Assembly (NCBI GenBank): GCA_028023455.1
Contig: JAQFVV010012420.1
Coordinates: forward strand, 6,575,176 to 6,639,175
Direction of reading: 5' to 3'
Length of the DNA: 64,000 bases
DNA from: Epiperipatus broadwayi
Taxonomy: Eukaryota > Onychophora > Udeonychophora > Euonychophora > Peripatidae
A program made the position numbers and the translations under genes. Shown here one piece after another: positions 34,201 to 47,239 of the stretch. The stretch's first letter is position 1; each line of letters begins with the position of its first letter. A model generated the notes under the pieces. It did not search any database. It was not told the DNA's origin and saw only the letters and a program-made list of their open reading frames with translations.

Positions 34201-36885
34201 AGCTACTTCTGATAAATTTAAAGTACTGTTTTACCCATTAAAATAAAAACAATTTAAAAACATTTTTTTTTAAAATATCTAGCATGCAAGGTTCATATCT
34301 CCAATTGCATGTAATAAATCAGATATATTTCACAGGTATAAATTTTATATCAAATATAAACTTAACCTAAAGTAATGATAGTAAGACCAATTTTACCAAT
34401 TAATTTTTTTCTTTTTTTAAAAAAACCAAAAAAAAAAAAAAAACATTAAATAAACAAATAAATATTATCTCATTAGCAGAACTATTTCTCCACTGAGCTG
34501 TTTGTCCAAGTAAAGAGTTTCCATCCAGTCACAGTCTACAAAGCACAAAGCATTGAAAGTAATAAATGCATTTATGAAAAGTTTTTTTTTCTTTGGCAAT
34601 TATAATAATAAACATGTAAAAAAAAAGTAGTAGGAACAAAGCTTAATTCCCAATTTGATTATAATGATAAAGATCTGGATCCTGAAAAAACGAATATAAC
34701 ATTGACGATAAACATACACATTATTTGAAGACTATACGTATCATTAGCTAGCTAGAACATTGATGAAGATGAGCACATTTTTCTAAAGATTAATATTACA
34801 ACAACTGCAGTTGAATTAGGGAATGAAAGAAGCTACAAGAATTCCATTATGATCACAATATAAATATAATTTAAATTTATTCTTAGGTCAATAAAGATAT
34901 TATTACGTTGTTTTTTATAATTTTAGCACTTTACTTTTAAATAGTTTTTTTTTCAAATAATGCATGCATATTTAATTTCCACATTTATTTCGAATAAGTC
35001 TTTTTTTTTTAGAACACATGTATATAATTTATTATTATTCAAAATCTTTCTCCTACCCGATTATTAGTGAACCAAACATATTCCAATGTACAAAGTACCT
35101 TCATTATTTACAAAAGCAGATGATCTTTTTTTAAAATGCCAGAAAATGTTTCAAGTTTTTTTTCTTCTATATTCCCTTTACTTATTTTTCTTTTATACCA
35201 GGAAAATATTAACAAATAAGAATAAGTTATTAAATAATCAGTTTTAACTTGAAAAATATTTATTTTCCTTACTTCAGATAAAACAACAATTTTATTTATA
35301 CTTTTGGTTAATTCCTCCATTTTAGTTTTGTTTAAAAAAAATCTAACTTTCAAGACATGATAATTAATAATGTAGAAAGTTTTAAATGGTAGAGATAGCA
35401 TAAATAACAGAATGTCTTACCACAATTTTTACCAGAGCATTATAGATGAAATTTCAATTATATTACAAATTTATTTTTACAAAACTAGAAAATAATAATG
35501 TTATAAAATTTAGTACTGTTAACTATGAAGTAAAAAAGCAGACTATATAAAAAAATAAATGAATTGAGTATTTATTGGTCATTCCTTTAACCCCAGCGGC
35601 CTCTACCAAAAAAAATCATTTGATTACAACATAAACAAAAAAAGATTGTATAACATATTAGAATCATGTGGTTTTCAATATTATTTAAAATGTATTACAA
35701 AACAGTTTAATAAATGAAAATAATAAATATATTCAAACCAACAATAATTATCTGTGATTATAATTACACATGAAATTATTTTCTTCAAAATAAATTCATT
35801 AGAAGTTTTTTTTTTAAAAACAATACTATCTTAAAATTTACTTAATTGACATTTATGGTTTTTTCTTTATATAACCATTTTAGAACTAAATACAGTTTAT
35901 TACATTTTTCTTTTTTCTTTTTAAATTATATTAACTTGCTATTATACCAATATCTTATTTAGATTAATCTGTCATTTTAAAAGCATGATATTGCATTGGA
36001 AACATATTGTTTATTCACACAAACCGTATCTAAGTAGAGGGGATAGGACACTTTATTTATTTTTCTAAAGAATAACATTAATTTCATGCATAAATAATTT
36101 TAAATGAAACCAAGTGCCAAAAGCACTGGGTTACAATATATATAAATTTCTGTCAACAGTACATTTCATCTATGCTTTGATATATGTGTATAAAAGATTT
36201 TATCTATAGTTTTATGTGTACAAGTAAATTCTGTGAATGCCTGATTTTTTATTTATGCTTCTGCATAAAAGCTTCATATATGTAGTTAATCTTAGTTAAA
36301 TTGGCCTTATACATTACAGAAATATTCTGATTGACTAAAACAGATATTTCATTTGCTTATGACTTTCACATTTAACTTCTATACTATCTGAACTTCAGTA
36401 CAACTAATGGTAATTGCATAAATAGTATGATAGTGGTTAATGTAAATAGCATTAATGCATATCCTGAAACTCTACCAACAGAAAAACCTTATAGAAACTG
36501 TTTTCTTTTTAATTCTGCAATCTTATTAGTTCAAAAGTCTCAGAATTTACAACATATATCAAGGAATATATAAATCGATAATCAGAAAGTTTCGAACTAA
36601 GGCTTTTTTCTCTTAATGGATAAAAACCAAAATTATAAACTATAGTACAATGTTATTCTTAATAACTTATATTTATTAAAACAACATAGATTTAAGAATA
36701 ATTTCTCAATTATATTTTTAAATCTTTTTTTAAGTTTAAACATTTTGAAAATAACTTTTATAATTATATTTCTATTGAAAAATATAACTTTGCTTAAAAA
36801 CAAATATATATATATATTTGGTACATTAACAATTTAGACTTTTTTGTTAGTGAGATATAATTTAAATAATGTTTGTATGAAAAAG
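31291..36885. other. AT-rich stretch, no gene seen
   Basis: 5.6 kb without supported genes. A-rich runs at about 32748-32761 and 34427-34443. A moderately GC-richer patch at about 33600-33870 holds a 66-residue plus-strand frame that resembles nothing I know. Confidence 0.45.
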
Positions 36886-36888
36886 ATC

Positions 36889-37490
36889 TTCTTCATCGAC
36901 ATTTTTAACAATTATTGATCCACTGAAAGATTAAAGTCACTCCAAATTAAATCTAATTTCAACAATCTATAGTGTCTTTTTTGACACCACACCAAAAAAC
37001 TCTCATATTTCATCCATCTATCTTATACGGATGTTTTTCTAAAAATTTCACAATCCCCCGGTATCCAATTTAAAACAATTAACCATTTAGTATCATATTT
37101 TTTAGCAATATGTTCATACCTGTTCCATTTCAGCTTCTTAATTTTTTTCAATGATGTCAATGATACCTATTTGTTATCTCACCCATGTTCAATATATCTG
37201 ATCTTTTTTTGTTACTTCTAGTACACATTTTTTTATACTTCATTGAATAATCTGAAAACACTTTATTGCTCTAATATTAAATATTGAATTCTCAGATTCA
37301 TAAGTAAGGATTAGTAAAATAACAATATACTAAAATATTCCTTTAAAAAAAAAAGGTATATTTTCTTTTAATGCTATGTTATTTCTTACCAAAGAAATCC
37401 ACCCAAGTTTAATGCTATAATTAATTTTATCCTTTATATTTCCATCTATATTAGTAATTTGAGCAAGATATTTATAGTTGTTAACTTCTT
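36889..37490 (-). mobile_element. RTE-type LINE 3' end, old copy
   Basis: The plus strand here parallels the 55.0-55.6 kb RTE copy block for block: the ttgatccactg(a/c)a start, catccatctatcttatacgg, aatttttttcaatga(t/a)gtcaatgataccta, ttgttacttcta, and gattcataagtaag(g/a)a. Both copies therefore derive from the same family on the minus strand. Many indels destroy the frame. It marks an older insertion of the same LINE. Confidence 0.7.
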
Positions 37491-37494
37491 CTAA

Positions 37495-40400
37495 TTCATA
37501 ATTATTATTATTATTTTTATGAGAAATTTTAAGAACATTAGTCTTTTTAGAATTTATCTTTATACTTACTTTCTTAATTTAATATTTCCTGAATCCCTGA
37601 AGCATTATTTGCAACAAAAAAACCCCACATTATATGCAAAATGTAGATAACTTAAACAATCTCCACTTAGTTTTATTAATTTAGTTTCTCCTTATAATCC
37701 CCAAATATTTCTTATAAAACTGATATAGAATGTTTGGACAGATGGGATTTTCCTGCTCTACACATACTTTTTTAAATAATAATCTTTGAGTACCATTGTT
37801 TAATCTAATCACTGCTTTTGCATTTTTATAAATATTGCAAAGAATATGACAATATTCTTAATCTATATCTTGATGATCCAATGCTGTAATCACCATAAAA
37901 ATGCTTATAAAATCAAATACTGTTTCATAATTTTCAAATTGAAAGCGCAATGAATGAATAACATTCATTGGTTCTTTCTATAACTTTTCTTAATTTTTAA
38001 ATGTGATACACTGTACTAAAGCCATTTTTAAATCTAACTTGTTTTGTGTTTTGGCTGGTTAAAATCCAATGTTCATTGTAAACAAGCTGAAATAATTTTA
38101 ATAAAGATTTGTATAGAACTGATAGAAAAGTGACAAGAATTTTGTAACATAAGAAATGAGCATATAGATGGGAGGAAATTGTAATAAAGAAAAAAATGAC
38201 TAATTGAATAATGATTACAATCTATCCCAATTTGAAAATATTTTTAAATTCTTAGGGCCATGCAAGTCAGGTTGCTTACCCATTGCATATTCATGCAATC
38301 TTCCAACTTTGTCACATTAACCATATGGGCAATACTCTAGTACTACAAATAATGAGACAAATATTAAATTTTATGTTGATTATAATAAAGATGATATAAT
38401 TAACTAATATTTATCATTAACAGATATGCATTAGATTCAAAATAAATAAATGCATAAATAAAATTGAGATCAAGGACAATCACAGCAATTGTTTAAAATA
38501 ATATAGATTTTTATTGCAAAATATATATGAATAAAATATAATACAAAATTAAATTAATAATGAAACAACAAGGAAATAAATAAACATAAAATAAAAAATA
38601 TATATCCAATTTATACAGTATTTTATATTCTCATTTTAACTTATCATAAAATTGGCCATCCATATCTTCTTTTCTTAGAATTATACTCCTGTATTTTTTT
38701 GCAAAAATAAATAGATAAATAATTATAATGACAATTATTTAGACAAGTTAGAAGTAACACACATGTAAAATAAACTTTAAATATTTGTAAAACAATACCC
38801 TCATGACCTTTAATCATGCATACCAATTATTATCATTCTGTATTGTTTACTTAACATCTATAATTTATGTTAATTTGTTAAATGTTTCAATTGTGAATCT
38901 GAACAAAAATTTTATATAAATCAATTTATCTAATGTTAATATATCATAAAACCTGCCATGTCATTTAATTTTATTTCTTTAAAGTGAAAAACATCTTTAT
39001 ATTATTAAGAACACATATACTTCTTATTATGCTTCTATATAAAATATTCTTTTTACTGTACTTTCTACTTGATATAAAAATGAAGTTATATTTTCACCAA
39101 CTGCATTAGCAATCATTAAAAAGAAAGTATTTATTTCTTTAAGCTTTCATCACATATATAATAATTCATCTGTTTAAAGTATATATAAAAGCAAAACAAA
39201 ACAAATTTATACTCAAAATGCAAGGGTATGAGAAGCAACATCTTTTCAAATGTATATAAAGTGATATCTGTTCAGTTTCACAAAATAAAGCCTATTTTAT
39301 GTAGTTTAAAAATTGATATTTATAAGCTTACATTTTATCTATTCTTATTTAAAAGACTATGACAATATTTAATTATAAAATTATAAATGTGTATAACTAT
39401 TTTTTTTATATATTTATTTTGAAACCTTACAGATATTCAAACATGTATACATAGATAATCAATGAAAATATTTTCCTTTCAATATTTTTTTTACATATTA
39501 ATCTTTAAATGAATACATTTTTTTAAAGGTTAGTAACTATTAAATAAAATGTGTGACTTCTTTTTTGTAAAATACTTTCATTTTCTCATCAATAATACTT
39601 TGAAATAAAACAAAGAAATTAATTATAAAACAATATTAGCATTTAAATTACTTTGGTTTGGTATAACCACATTATAAACAAATAATTGTTTAGTCTGTTT
39701 TACCAAGTTCAATGAATGTTTTCTTTTTGGGGGCACAATTACAATCCATTAGTATAGTTTCTAATGGCATTGTTTGATAATTGAAGAAAACGAATTATCT
39801 GAATTTTGTCTCCGAATATGTCATGCTTTATTTCTTTAAGTAGAATCATTATTAAATGAACTATAAAAATAGGAGAGACATAAACTTATGGCTAATCGAT
39901 CATTATATTAATCCAATTCCTTGTATGTTTGGGCAATGAGAGAAATAAATCTCATCCCTTTTTTTTTTGTTTACAAAATAAATAAATAGGTCATTGTTTT
40001 ATTAAAAATTATGGAGACAATTTTTTCTGCTATCTTTCAATTCAAGAATCTAGATTGTTTTTTTTTCCTGCCTTCTCATCTATTAGAGTATCCAGTTCAA
40101 GAAAATCGTTTTATATCCCCGTGTTCATCATAGCATTCTTTAAATAAAACTAATTATAATAAACAAAAACAAAAAAACAATAAAATTTTACACATTATTG
40201 TTATTATTATTATTTTTTTTTAAAAAGTTAATCAGAGTATTTATTGTCTTTATTCTAATACTAATTACCAAGATTAAACGTCAATAATATTAGTATATTT
40301 TTTTACAATAAAATAAAATATATTGGGTTTTGCTTATGTTTATTTATTTCCATTTATTCCACATGCGTACATATACTCCCCCTTTTCTTATGACCAGGTT

Positions 40401-40900
40401 ACCTATCCATAACTAAGATAAAATTATATTTTATGTTTTGGTATCATAATGTGTGTTATTTTAAGCAAAATAATAAGCATTTATCTTGTTTTATACTTTT
40501 TTTTTAATATTATTATTTTTTCCTTTAACGAACTAATTCCCATAATTTTCCTCTCTTTCAAAAAAAAAAAAAACAAATAAAGAAAATAAATTTTCTATCA
40601 AAATTATTTTCTTTACATAAATACCCAATTGCTTGTCATTCTCTTTTATTTTCAATATTAACCCTTCTTGGTTAGTCTTTATAAACTTTTATCAAATATT
40701 TTATCTTTGTAAAACAAATAGTAACAACAACAAAATTTATTAATAAAAAATATTTTCTACACTGAAAATTATAACCATCTAATATTTATAACATTATACA
40801 AGGAATCAATTTCATATCATGTATCATCCATCATTATGATTTTATTTGATATATATAATATACAGCGTAATTACCAATAGTAAATTTAAAAAAGAATTTA
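37495..40900. other. AT-rich stretch, no gene seen
   Basis: No supported feature; the start may include further decayed LINE sequence. Confidence 0.4.
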
Positions 40901-40929
40901 AAAATTTATTCATCTATTTGGAATGGCTT

Positions 40930-41560
40930 TAAGTTTTTGATAAGATTGGAACATATGTTTTATCTTGTTATCCTTAGTAAGAACTCATTTTCTCATAGAA
41001 GTTTCTTCCCTTTTTATTTGATAATAACTCTATTAGCTAACTCACACATTAATTCTTTAAATGACATTATTTGGCTTATTTCTTGAGTTAACTTAATCTT
41101 TAGACAATGATGGTAACAATTTAAAAAATTTATAACTGCCATAGATAATTTATTAGATTTTTGCTTTTCTATGGCATCATGACACAAGTTGCCCATATCT
41201 ATGAATTTTAGCTACTTTTTCAACATGTATGTGATTGAATATTTCAAAGAAAATTATGTCAAATTGTATGAATAATTTGTACTTCCAATATTTTAAGACA
41301 TGCTTTTTAAGGAATTGAGACAAATTTTCTTCTTGATCCCATTAATATCTTTCTTGTATCAGCTGATGACAAATGCCATCCTGCCATTCTTTACTCCAGA
41401 ATATCTTAAGAAAGGAAGCTTTGTTCTCATCCAATGTTTTAGGGTCAACAAATAATGAAACCCATCAATTCTTTGTTGTTTTGTATAAATTATGATTATT
41501 TATGGAGACTTTTTAAATTTCTTTAAAGTGATAAAATGTAAAAAGCTCTGCTATCCCATG
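40930..41560 (-). pseudogene. possible decayed coding stretch, unidentified
   Basis: Several minus-strand frames join into a coherent-looking protein: KHVLKYWKYKLFIQFDIIFF, then FEIFNHIHVEKVAKIHRYG, then the 41196-41014 frame (AIEKQKSNKLSMAVINFLNC, and LTQEISQIMSFKELMCELAN). Stops and shifts interrupt it. I do not recognise a family. A DNA-transposon or LINE relic is possible, and so is chance. Confidence 0.22.
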
Positions 41561-42559
41561 AAAGTGTTTTAATGGATTCTCTCCAACTCTACCCTTAACA
41601 GATTTTACATTTATAAACTTTGTTACAGGACTAGATTTCCCAGACATTTCTTCCAGGAACTTTCTTCTTTAATTAGATTGGGATTCATTATTTAAGTTTG
41701 CTGACTAAATTTGTGGCTTATTTTTTTCTTAACTTATTTGTTTAGCATAGAATCTATAACTCTCTTGGATACCACATCTTCAAAATATCCTTCTTTAACA
41801 GAACTACTTCTGCTATACAGAATAAACTTATTCCATTAATTTTATTCAAATAGTTAATAAAAGCAATAAACCTGATTTGAAGCATTTTTTAATAGTAATT
41901 TAGAAAGCTTAATTATAATTCAACTATCAAAAAGTGGATTACCTAAAGGGTTAGAAGAACTTCATTGTTGACTTGTTAATATTTAACTTTAAATTAAATA
42001 CTTTTAGAAAAAATAATAAAAAATTACTATTTGAATTTTTTTTTGTGTGTGTGCCAAAAAATTCAACCAACCAGAAGAGAAAAAAAAATGTAAATCAATT
42101 GATGATGTCATTTTTGTCTAGTTACATTTCGAAAATGACATGTGACTGAATGAACTTAAACTGAAAAAAAAATAAAGTTTTCTTATAAAATATATATATA
42201 AATAATCACATTTTGCATACATCGAGGTCTCATTTTTCCTCATCTTAAACTATTATTAAAGTGATATCTTTTGTTGATGATGTCATGACATACTTCAGAG
42301 ACCTGCAGAACATTCCTCTTACTCTTTATAGTCTGATCAAATTCAAAACATTAACAGGGTCTACAAAATAAGCTTGTAAATTGTCCATGTGCAGATAGCT
42401 GTAGATTGTAATCTACCTTTATTTTTAATAGATACTATTCATTATGGAATTTCAATAAATTTATCTAAGTCATCATCTAAATCATCTGGTCATCAGCAAG
42501 TTCAATGCAAAAATAAAAACTTTCTGATCAAAATTAATCTATTTTAAAGTAAGAATTCA

Positions 42560-43435
42560 TATAATTAATACTACTCTGTATGGTATACTTGCTTACTATA
42601 GTCCATGGCTGCATCTTTTCAGGATTACTATTAAAAATCTCATGTTCACAATAAAGTCATATACCTGGGGATCATCATAACATCCAACAATTACAAGTAT
42701 TTGTTTTCTATTTGTAAAGATGATTTTAATCCAATATATTGTCAATCATTTGACTCTTATATCATGGCTAAAATATACATTGCAACCTTAATTAGTTCAA
42801 TCTTGAAAGTAACTTCTTCACTTATAACATTACGTGCTTCACTTCACATGCAATTTCTTTCTTTTTCAATGTTCATGCTATTGAACATGCAAATCTGTTG
42901 GACAATTATATTATAAAATCTTTGGTTGGTGTTTTATTTAAAGACTGAAAAAAATTACACATTCTAACAGACACATATGGCTAACCTTCCCAATTGTCAA
43001 CATTTTAATCCAATTCCAAAATAGTGTGTTCCTCAATCATGGTTGAATTTTTTGTTTAACTTATTATTTGGCACAATTCCTATCAAAATCTTCCTCATTA
43101 TCCATTTTAGATTAAATCTGGATCTCATATGTGACTTGTGGAATAATAACCCAGAAGATATGATACACATTTTTCAAATCTATTTATATTTCTCACTTTT
43201 ACAGTGCTTTGTTTTTCATAAGCAAGTATATAATACACATTTTCCAAAGCTGTTCATAACTTCTTGCTTTGTCCTTCATAAGCAAATAATTAATCTTAAA
43301 CAATTGCTCAAAAAATATAAAAAAGTTTATCCTTATAATGTTATAGCAATTATTCATACTTTTAGAATCATGTGGCTTGCTCATTGCTCTGTAATTTTTG
43401 ACAACAAAAATACAATGTTCTTTAAAAAATAATAA
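42560..43435 (+). mobile_element. possible LINE C-terminal relic
   Basis: On the plus strand KVIYLGIIITSNNYKYLFS (about 42648-42704, across a frame break) resembles the YLG(V/I) motif after the RT palm. Farther down, LICDLWNNNPEDMIHIFQIY (within the 43043-43432 frame) resembles the C-x2-C...ED-x2-H-x4-C zinc-knuckle region of LINE C-termini, with cysteines lost. A direct repeat inside it (ctttg..ttcataagcaa at about 43207 and 43267) points to local duplication. Tentative. Confidence 0.33.
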
Positions 43436-43866
43436 AGAATGGTATAATACAGATTTATATCTCTATATAATTATCTAGAAGTATTAAGAGAAAGATTTAG
43501 CTGAGTAATACTTTTATTAGTCGTATATTACTTTAGAATGATATAAAGCATATAATACATTCATCTAGATAAATCAGAATCATTTTCATCTGCCCTCAAA
43601 CACTTGTCATAATAATATTTCTGTAGTGTAAATTTAGCTACACCATTCTCATGCAAGGATGAGAATGATTTCTGTGTAATTTTAACACCTTGTGGAGGAA
43701 TGCAACCATAAACATATGACATGATCACTATTTCTTATGCTAGCACATAACTATTATTAAAACAGGCAAACCTCTCCATACAGTAGTGCCACTCAGTGCC
43801 AACCAGAATAATAAATGGATGCCAGAAGGCTTGTGCATAAAATCCCCATCTAGTGCCTACTCATCC

Positions 43867-43912
43867 AATATCCCCAGACTAGTTTCTGGCTTGTGGCCTT
43901 CATCAGTGAGAA
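43867..43912 (-). ncRNA. hammerhead ribozyme fold, inverted copy
   Basis: The minus-strand reading has CTGATGA (complement 43900-43906), helix II GGC/GCC, GAAA (complement 43883-43886), minimal helix III, GTC (complement 43877-43879) and helix I strands TTCTCA with TGGGGA (complements 43907-43912 and 43871-43876), giving six pairs including two G-T pairs. The core is identical to the plus-strand copy at 44.2 kb. The outer helix I extension is lost on the 5' side because the repeat is rejoined there to other sequence. Confidence 0.7.
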
Positions 43913-44206
43913 GCTTTTAATAACAGTTAAGTGCTAGCATAAGAAATGGTGATAATGTGATGTTTAGTGGTTTAATACAAATCCTGCTAATAGGATAATG
44001 GTGGCTATGGTTGTTAAAGAGCCAAAGACCCCAAAATGTACGAGTACTGAACTGAGTTCAGACCCTATGACTATATAAGCTATTGAGCTTAGATTGAAAG
44101 TATTGTGTTTTAAATTTTATTCTCATGGTTTTGTAGTTAAGTAAAGATAAAATGTGGCTGTTGGAGGATTGCATAGGATCCTAATATCTAGGTGCAGTGG
44201 TCTCAG

Positions 44207-44263
44207 ATCCAAATCTCCTCACTGATGAAGGCCACAAGCCAGAAACTAGTCTGGGGATATTGG
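44207..44263 (+). ncRNA. hammerhead ribozyme (type I), PLE2-family pLTR
   Basis: Elements in order: helix I 5' strand TCCTCA (44216-44221), CTGATGA (44222-44228), helix II GGC (44230-44232) with GCC (44238-44240) and loop CACAA, GAAA (44242-44245), a helix III of only A-T and C-G with a TA loop (44245-44250), GTC (44249-44251) as the cleavage triplet, and helix I 3' strand TGGGGA (44252-44257). The six helix I pairs are A-T, C-G, T-G, C-G, C-G, T-A. An outer CCAA (44209-44212)/TTGG (44260-44263) can extend helix I past an internal loop. The predicted cut is after 44251. The pair next to the core in helix II is an A-A mismatch, which may weaken activity. A tiny helix III implies cleavage as a dimer, known for hammerheads of Penelope-like elements and retrozymes. 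Confidence 0.78.
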
Positions 44264-44374
44264 ATGAGTAGGCACTAGATGGGGATTTTATGTACACACC
44301 TTCTGGAATCCCTTGATTACTCTGGTTGGCATTGAGTGGCACTACTGTATGGAGAATTTTGTCTGTTTTCATAA

Positions 44375-47235
44375 ACATATGAATAAAGACATGTAAAAAA
44401 AAGGTATTATCCCTATGATTCTCATTTCCTGCTGAACCAGAATCCATAAGATGGCCCAGACCTCAATCTCTTACACATATATTTATCATTTTTTAGTATA
44501 TATATATAGTAAATTATTACAGTTTGTTTGATAAGTGTCAAATTTGCTGCTCTCCTAACATTGACACAAAACACTTAATGGTAGTATATTAATAATTTTT
44601 AATAGTCATTCATTAGACTAAAAATTATTCAGTATTAAATAATATTTCTGTACTGTAATTTTCATTTACACCTCAAGTGGATAGAAATCATTCCATACCT
44701 TGCATGGGAGTTATGCAGTGAAAATTACATTATAGAAATATTATTCAATTTTGGATAATTTCTAGTTTAAAGAATGACTAATAAAAATTATTAACACATT
44801 TGTTGTAATGATTATATTTTTATAAGTTTATATAATATGTCATGCAAATACTTTTTTTTCTCTTGTATATATGTTAATACATTTATATATTTTTTTTTAT
44901 TAATAAAGTTTATTTTATAATAAATAAAAATTAAGTCAAATCAGAATGGTATAAAATAATTACACTCTGATGCTGATCCTTATATAAAATCTTAAAAAAT
45001 TTGAAAAAGGAATTTTTGATAAATTAAAATTATAATTCCAGCAATAACAATGATGCATTTTGAAGATTTATAAAAATCATATTTTTCAAAGTACTGATAT
45101 GACTCAAAAAATTTTTTATGAAAAATTGGGTTCTGAATGGAGGAAGAAAATTGACTATTTCAATTGGGGATAACAAGTAATTATTTGACACAGTTAACAA
45201 TTCGTAAATTTACCTCAGTGATGCAAATATTCATATTATGATTTTATTAGAAGTGTAAAAGAAACTGATAAAGAGAGAGAGAGAAAAGACTTGAAGCACT
45301 AGAAGGATTTAGAATAAAGTGATATTTTAACAGTTATACCAATAGAAAAAATAAATAAATATCAAAAAATGTATTATTAGTATTAATATATCACTGTAAA
45401 TAGACTAGATGAATCTTATAAATGGAGAAATTGTATTTTAAACTTTTATGATGGGTCTAGCTGTTGATATTTTTTAAGTAATGACTTTGCTATCAAGATA
45501 GAAATTTATATAGAAGATTGGAATAAAGATTTATAGATTTATTAAAGAAATTTTGAGGATATATAATTGTTATACTTTAATTTACAACTGTCAAATTTTC
45601 TGCAACACAACATCCCTCATTTCAGATACACACATTAAAAATTATTATTAAATCAGAGTAATTTTAGTCCTGGGATATATTTTAAATCTCAATTAAAATT
45701 TAATATATCGGTGTAAATTAAACATAAACATATGTAGTAAAGTCAACTTCTTAAAACTTTCATTATCATATATTGTTTTGAAACACTTGATCAATTTCTA
45801 AAAAAGACAAATAGTTTTAAGATGCAGCACATCTAATAAAAGAAAATACTTATTTCTGTTTTACTCCTTTGCTTTAAACCAAGTCTAATGAAGCATTCTG
45901 ATTTTTTTTAGATCTTGTTGCTAAACTGTTGTTTTATTTTATATTAAAGATTCAGTATGGCAATTTTTTATAATGTAGATTTTACAAGTTTAGATTTTTT
46001 TCCCAAGAGGATTCAGATGTCAGATGTTAAACAATTTTTAGTTTTAGAACAGTCACATTCTGATAAACTATGCTGAATAGTAGTAGCCTTTTGAATTTTT
46101 GAAGATTTTTTCTTTTTTAATTTTTTTGAAGCATTTTTTCTAGGTCTAACTATTAGATGTTTTTTCTTATTAGAAAAAAAAATAGGCCACCAGTTGATTT
46201 TTTAGTGGGTTTCATTATTTAGTAGTAGTAGCATTTCTCTCACAGTAATGTTTTCTGAATTTTCAATCTATATTGATTGCATAACATATTAAGCATAACT
46301 TTCAATCATATGTGATCTAAGTTTATAAAAACGACTGTGGTGGAGCTTTTCTAAAATTGATTACAAGCTGTGAGATATCGATTTTGTGCAAACCTGATGT
46401 GTTCATCCTGGTTTATTGAATTGACATTATATTTCAATAATATATATACAGCTATAAAATGTCAGTCACTATTTTATTATTGTACACTTTGTTTTAATTT
46501 TCTATTCTACTTTTTTAACTTATATATCTGCTCTAGTTACATTATAAACCTATACCTAAAAAGTGTAGATTTTAAAAATCTAAAATGAAGTAGCTATCTA
46601 TAATATTTTTATTGTTTATTGTTTGTACTTTTTTTACACTTCTTGAAATTATATTAAGTTTCACATTTTTTCAGTTGTCTTTATAAAAAGAGACAGCACA
46701 CATTTTTATTTTTAAAATTTTATATTTTCTTTAATTCTTCTATATTTGTTTTGACTATTCTTAATATCTTATCATTAATATTTATAGAAAGTAGCAACAA
46801 CTATGATAACAAAGAAATGCATATTAGAAAAATGTTTTTTGATTTATCATAGCTGATATAAAATTATTTATGAACTTCGAAGTAGAATTTCTTTATAACT
46901 TTTTATTTGCATTAATTAATAAATAACTACATATTTTCCTATTCTTCTTAATACCATGGCTTTTAGAGAGATATTCCTCTTATTCTCATGATTGTCCAGT
47001 TTAGCTTTAAATTAACTTTATTAGGTTTACTATATACATTAGAGATTATTTACAAGTCTTATTGAAACAAAAGACATTTCAAGAAGAAAAACAATAAAAT
47101 AGATGTTCATATAATTGAGGAATAATCAATATATATCTAATGCATACTAATTAGTATATTCAATAGTCCAGTCACTGAGTTGTTGTTAATGACATCAGAT
47201 TCCATGTAGCTGCAAAAATATCAGCTAGTGCATGG
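44375..47235. other. AT-rich stretch, no gene seen
   Basis: No supported gene. A GA microsatellite lies at about 45274-45285. A loose inverted relation between 44575-44680 and 44690-44800 (ttaatagtcattcatt and taatattcaatt-type blocks around tgtaattttcat/tgaaaattaca) suggests an old palindrome. Confidence 0.4.
44600..44795. repeat. old imperfect palindrome
   Basis: The left arm (taatagtcattcattagact, later aataatatttctgtactgtaattttca at 44638-44665) is roughly mirrored by the right arm (tgaaaattacattatagaaatatta at 44718-44742, later aagaatgactaataaaaatta at 44770-44791). The arms are separated by about 50 bases containing ataccttgcatgggagttatgcag. Foldback-like; family unknown. Confidence 0.6.
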
Positions 47236-47239
47236 GTTT

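Larger units (their letters stand above)
43720..44372 (+). mobile_element. internally deleted PLE2-family element (copy B) with two hammerheads
   Basis: Inverted pLTR copy on the left (43720-43912, minus orientation) joined to pLTR-edge sequence in plus orientation (43913-43962). About 200 bp of non-coding interior follows, then a plus-oriented pLTR (about 44180-44372). The sequence after 43913 (tgctagcataagaaatggtgataatgtgatg, then a ggtggctatgg block) matches the stretch between the pLTR and the coding region of PLE2 near 9.3-9.4 kb. This looks like a short non-autonomous derivative that retains the ends and has lost the ORF. Both pLTR copies contain a hammerhead fold, in opposite orientations. 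Confidence 0.7.

Noticed and set aside
43043-43432. 129-residue frame as an intact host gene
   Set aside because: Only the CDLWNNNPEDMIH stretch is suggestive and it fits a decayed LINE knuckle better than a host protein.
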